Shown here: positions 63,687-64,000 of the stretch, one piece after another | Layout: each line of letters begins with the position of its first letter | How positions within the stretch are numbered: position 1 is the stretch's first letter | Origin: an uncultured Opitutaceae bacterium | Lineage (GTDB): Bacteria > Verrucomicrobiota > Verrucomicrobiia > Opitutales > Opitutaceae | Assembly (NCBI GenBank): GCA_937902925.1 | Contig: CALFNN010000070.1 | Span: forward strand, 341,717 to 405,716 | Direction: 5' to 3' | DNA length: 64,000 nucleotides | The notes under the pieces: model-generated | The model's database searches: none | The model's input: only the letters and a program-made list of their open reading frames with translations | Told to the model about the DNA's origin: nothing | Translations under genes and position numbers: made by a program

Positions 63687-63751
63687 ACCGCAGATGACTC
63701 GGATTACCGCAGATACCAAACCACAGAAATATTCGAATATCACCGGCCTGA
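63687..63751. repeat. 65-bp interspersed repeat, copy A
   Basis: Begins ACCGCAGATGACTCGGATTA and ends ATCACCGGCCTGA. It matches 63936-64000 at 64 of 65 positions (GATGAC against GATAAC) with an offset of 249 bases. Confidence 0.92.
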
Positions 63752-63867
63752 AAACCGCGCTCCTGCTCAATTTCAAATGCGTTTCGCAACCCCGGAATTA
63801 CTGACCGCAGATGACTGCTGGCAGACCGGGAAGAGCTCGATTCATTTTGGGCCGTCTTTCCACCTCT

Positions 63868-63901
63868 GTTTTGATCTGCGGTATCTGCGTAATCTGCGGT
63901 T
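63868..63901. repeat. Inverted partial copy of the 65-bp repeat
   Basis: GATCTGCGGTATCTGCGTAA and the following TCTGCGGTT are the reverse complement of the first third of the repeat (ACCGCAGAT...GGATTACCGCAGATACC) with a few differences. Together with the direct copies it makes a hairpin-forming array. Confidence 0.75.
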
Positions 63902-63935
63902 CAACTCCGGGCGGTTCGATTCCAATCCATTTTTC

Positions 63936-64000
63936 ACCGCAGATAACTCGGATTACCGCAGATACCAAACCACAGAAATATTCGAATATCACCGGCCTGA
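63936..64000. repeat. 65-bp interspersed repeat, copy B
   Basis: Second direct copy, reaching the end of the window; the element may continue beyond it. Confidence 0.92.

Larger units (their letters stand above)
63624..64000. other. 377-base gene-free end of window, filled by repeats
   Basis: No coding frame is credible here. Two direct copies of a 65-base repeat (63687-63751, 63936-64000) and an inverted partial copy (63868-63901) account for about half of it. The second copy runs to the window edge. The frames that read MIFEYFCGLVSAVIRVICG are translations of the repeat, not genes. Confidence 0.8.

Noticed and set aside
60170..63697. 1175-residue plus-strand frame shifted within the giant gene
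   Set aside because: Composition is Arg/Gly/Ala noise; the 2328-residue frame has a signal peptide, helices and consistent codon bias.
62883..63776. Minus-strand frame starting MKLSRSAVFRPVIFEYFCGL
   Set aside because: Its N-terminus is the translated 65-bp repeat and the rest is antisense to the giant gene.

Overview
The window is very GC-rich, densely coded chromosomal DNA on both strands with short spacers and many GTG starts. Two things suggest a verrucomicrobium of the Opitutaceae type, which is an inference from motifs and gene content, not a database result. First, the protein at 53699-56530 carries the 'LSPFxVS...GTR...SVVTKE' block that I know from TonB-dependent receptors of that family. 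Second, there are scattered imperfect palindromic intergenic repeats of the 'CGCGGAG...' kind. No rRNA, complete tRNA, transposase, integrase, phage gene or CRISPR array was seen.

Layout. 1-7.6 kb: the 3' end of a membrane protein gene, a lipoate-ligase-like gene, a coupled sugar-nucleotide reductase/SixA pair, a coupled pdxH/hybrid histidine kinase pair, a DUF985 cupin and an M20 peptidase. 7.7-13.5 kb: a MarC-type membrane protein, a GH88 unsaturated glucuronyl hydrolase, rlmN, DAHP synthase and a TPR-like protein. 13.5-20.9 kb: two small proteins, a large hybrid kinase (HisKA-HATPase-REC-HPt), two unknown genes, a NarL-type regulator, and a rhombosortase/GlyGly-CTERM lipoprotein pair. 20.9-26.4 kb: lytic transglycosylase, secreted metallophosphatase, miaB, a four-helix-bundle (S23/IVP) gene boxed by inverted repeats, a membrane protein and gmk. 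26.4-29.9 kb: the NAD operon nadA-nadC-nadB. 30-37.4 kb: UbiB-type kinase, an SLC13-type permease with TrkA-C domains, an OmpR-type regulator, a putative Na+/H+ antiporter and a DinB protein. 37.6-43.3 kb: gnd and the molybdenum-cofactor cluster moeA-moaC-moaD-moaE with divergent moaA. 43.4-47.3 kb: unknown genes, dnaN, pssA and a RelE-like protein. 47.4-52.7 kb: an EF-hand protein, threonine dehydratase and two sugar ABC permease genes, the first fused to its own binding protein. 53.2-63.6 kb: an ECF sigma factor, a membrane-anchored VWA protein with an anti-sigma-like head and a TonB-plug-like insert, and a 2328-residue envelope protein.

The parts most worth a second look are the ECF/VWA/giant-protein locus with three 11-bp-phased CCTGACAA boxes before the giant gene, the four-helix-bundle cassette between 35-bp inverted repeats (24681-25167), the paired TATTA-core palindromes (one inside the rlmN coding sequence), the rhombosortase/lipoprotein pair, the binding-protein/permease fusion, and a histidine kinase whose receiver domain lacks its phosphoacceptor aspartate.

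Start codons were set from in-frame ATG/GTG codons, Shine-Dalgarno-like sequence and stop/start overlaps; where these disagree the entry says so.
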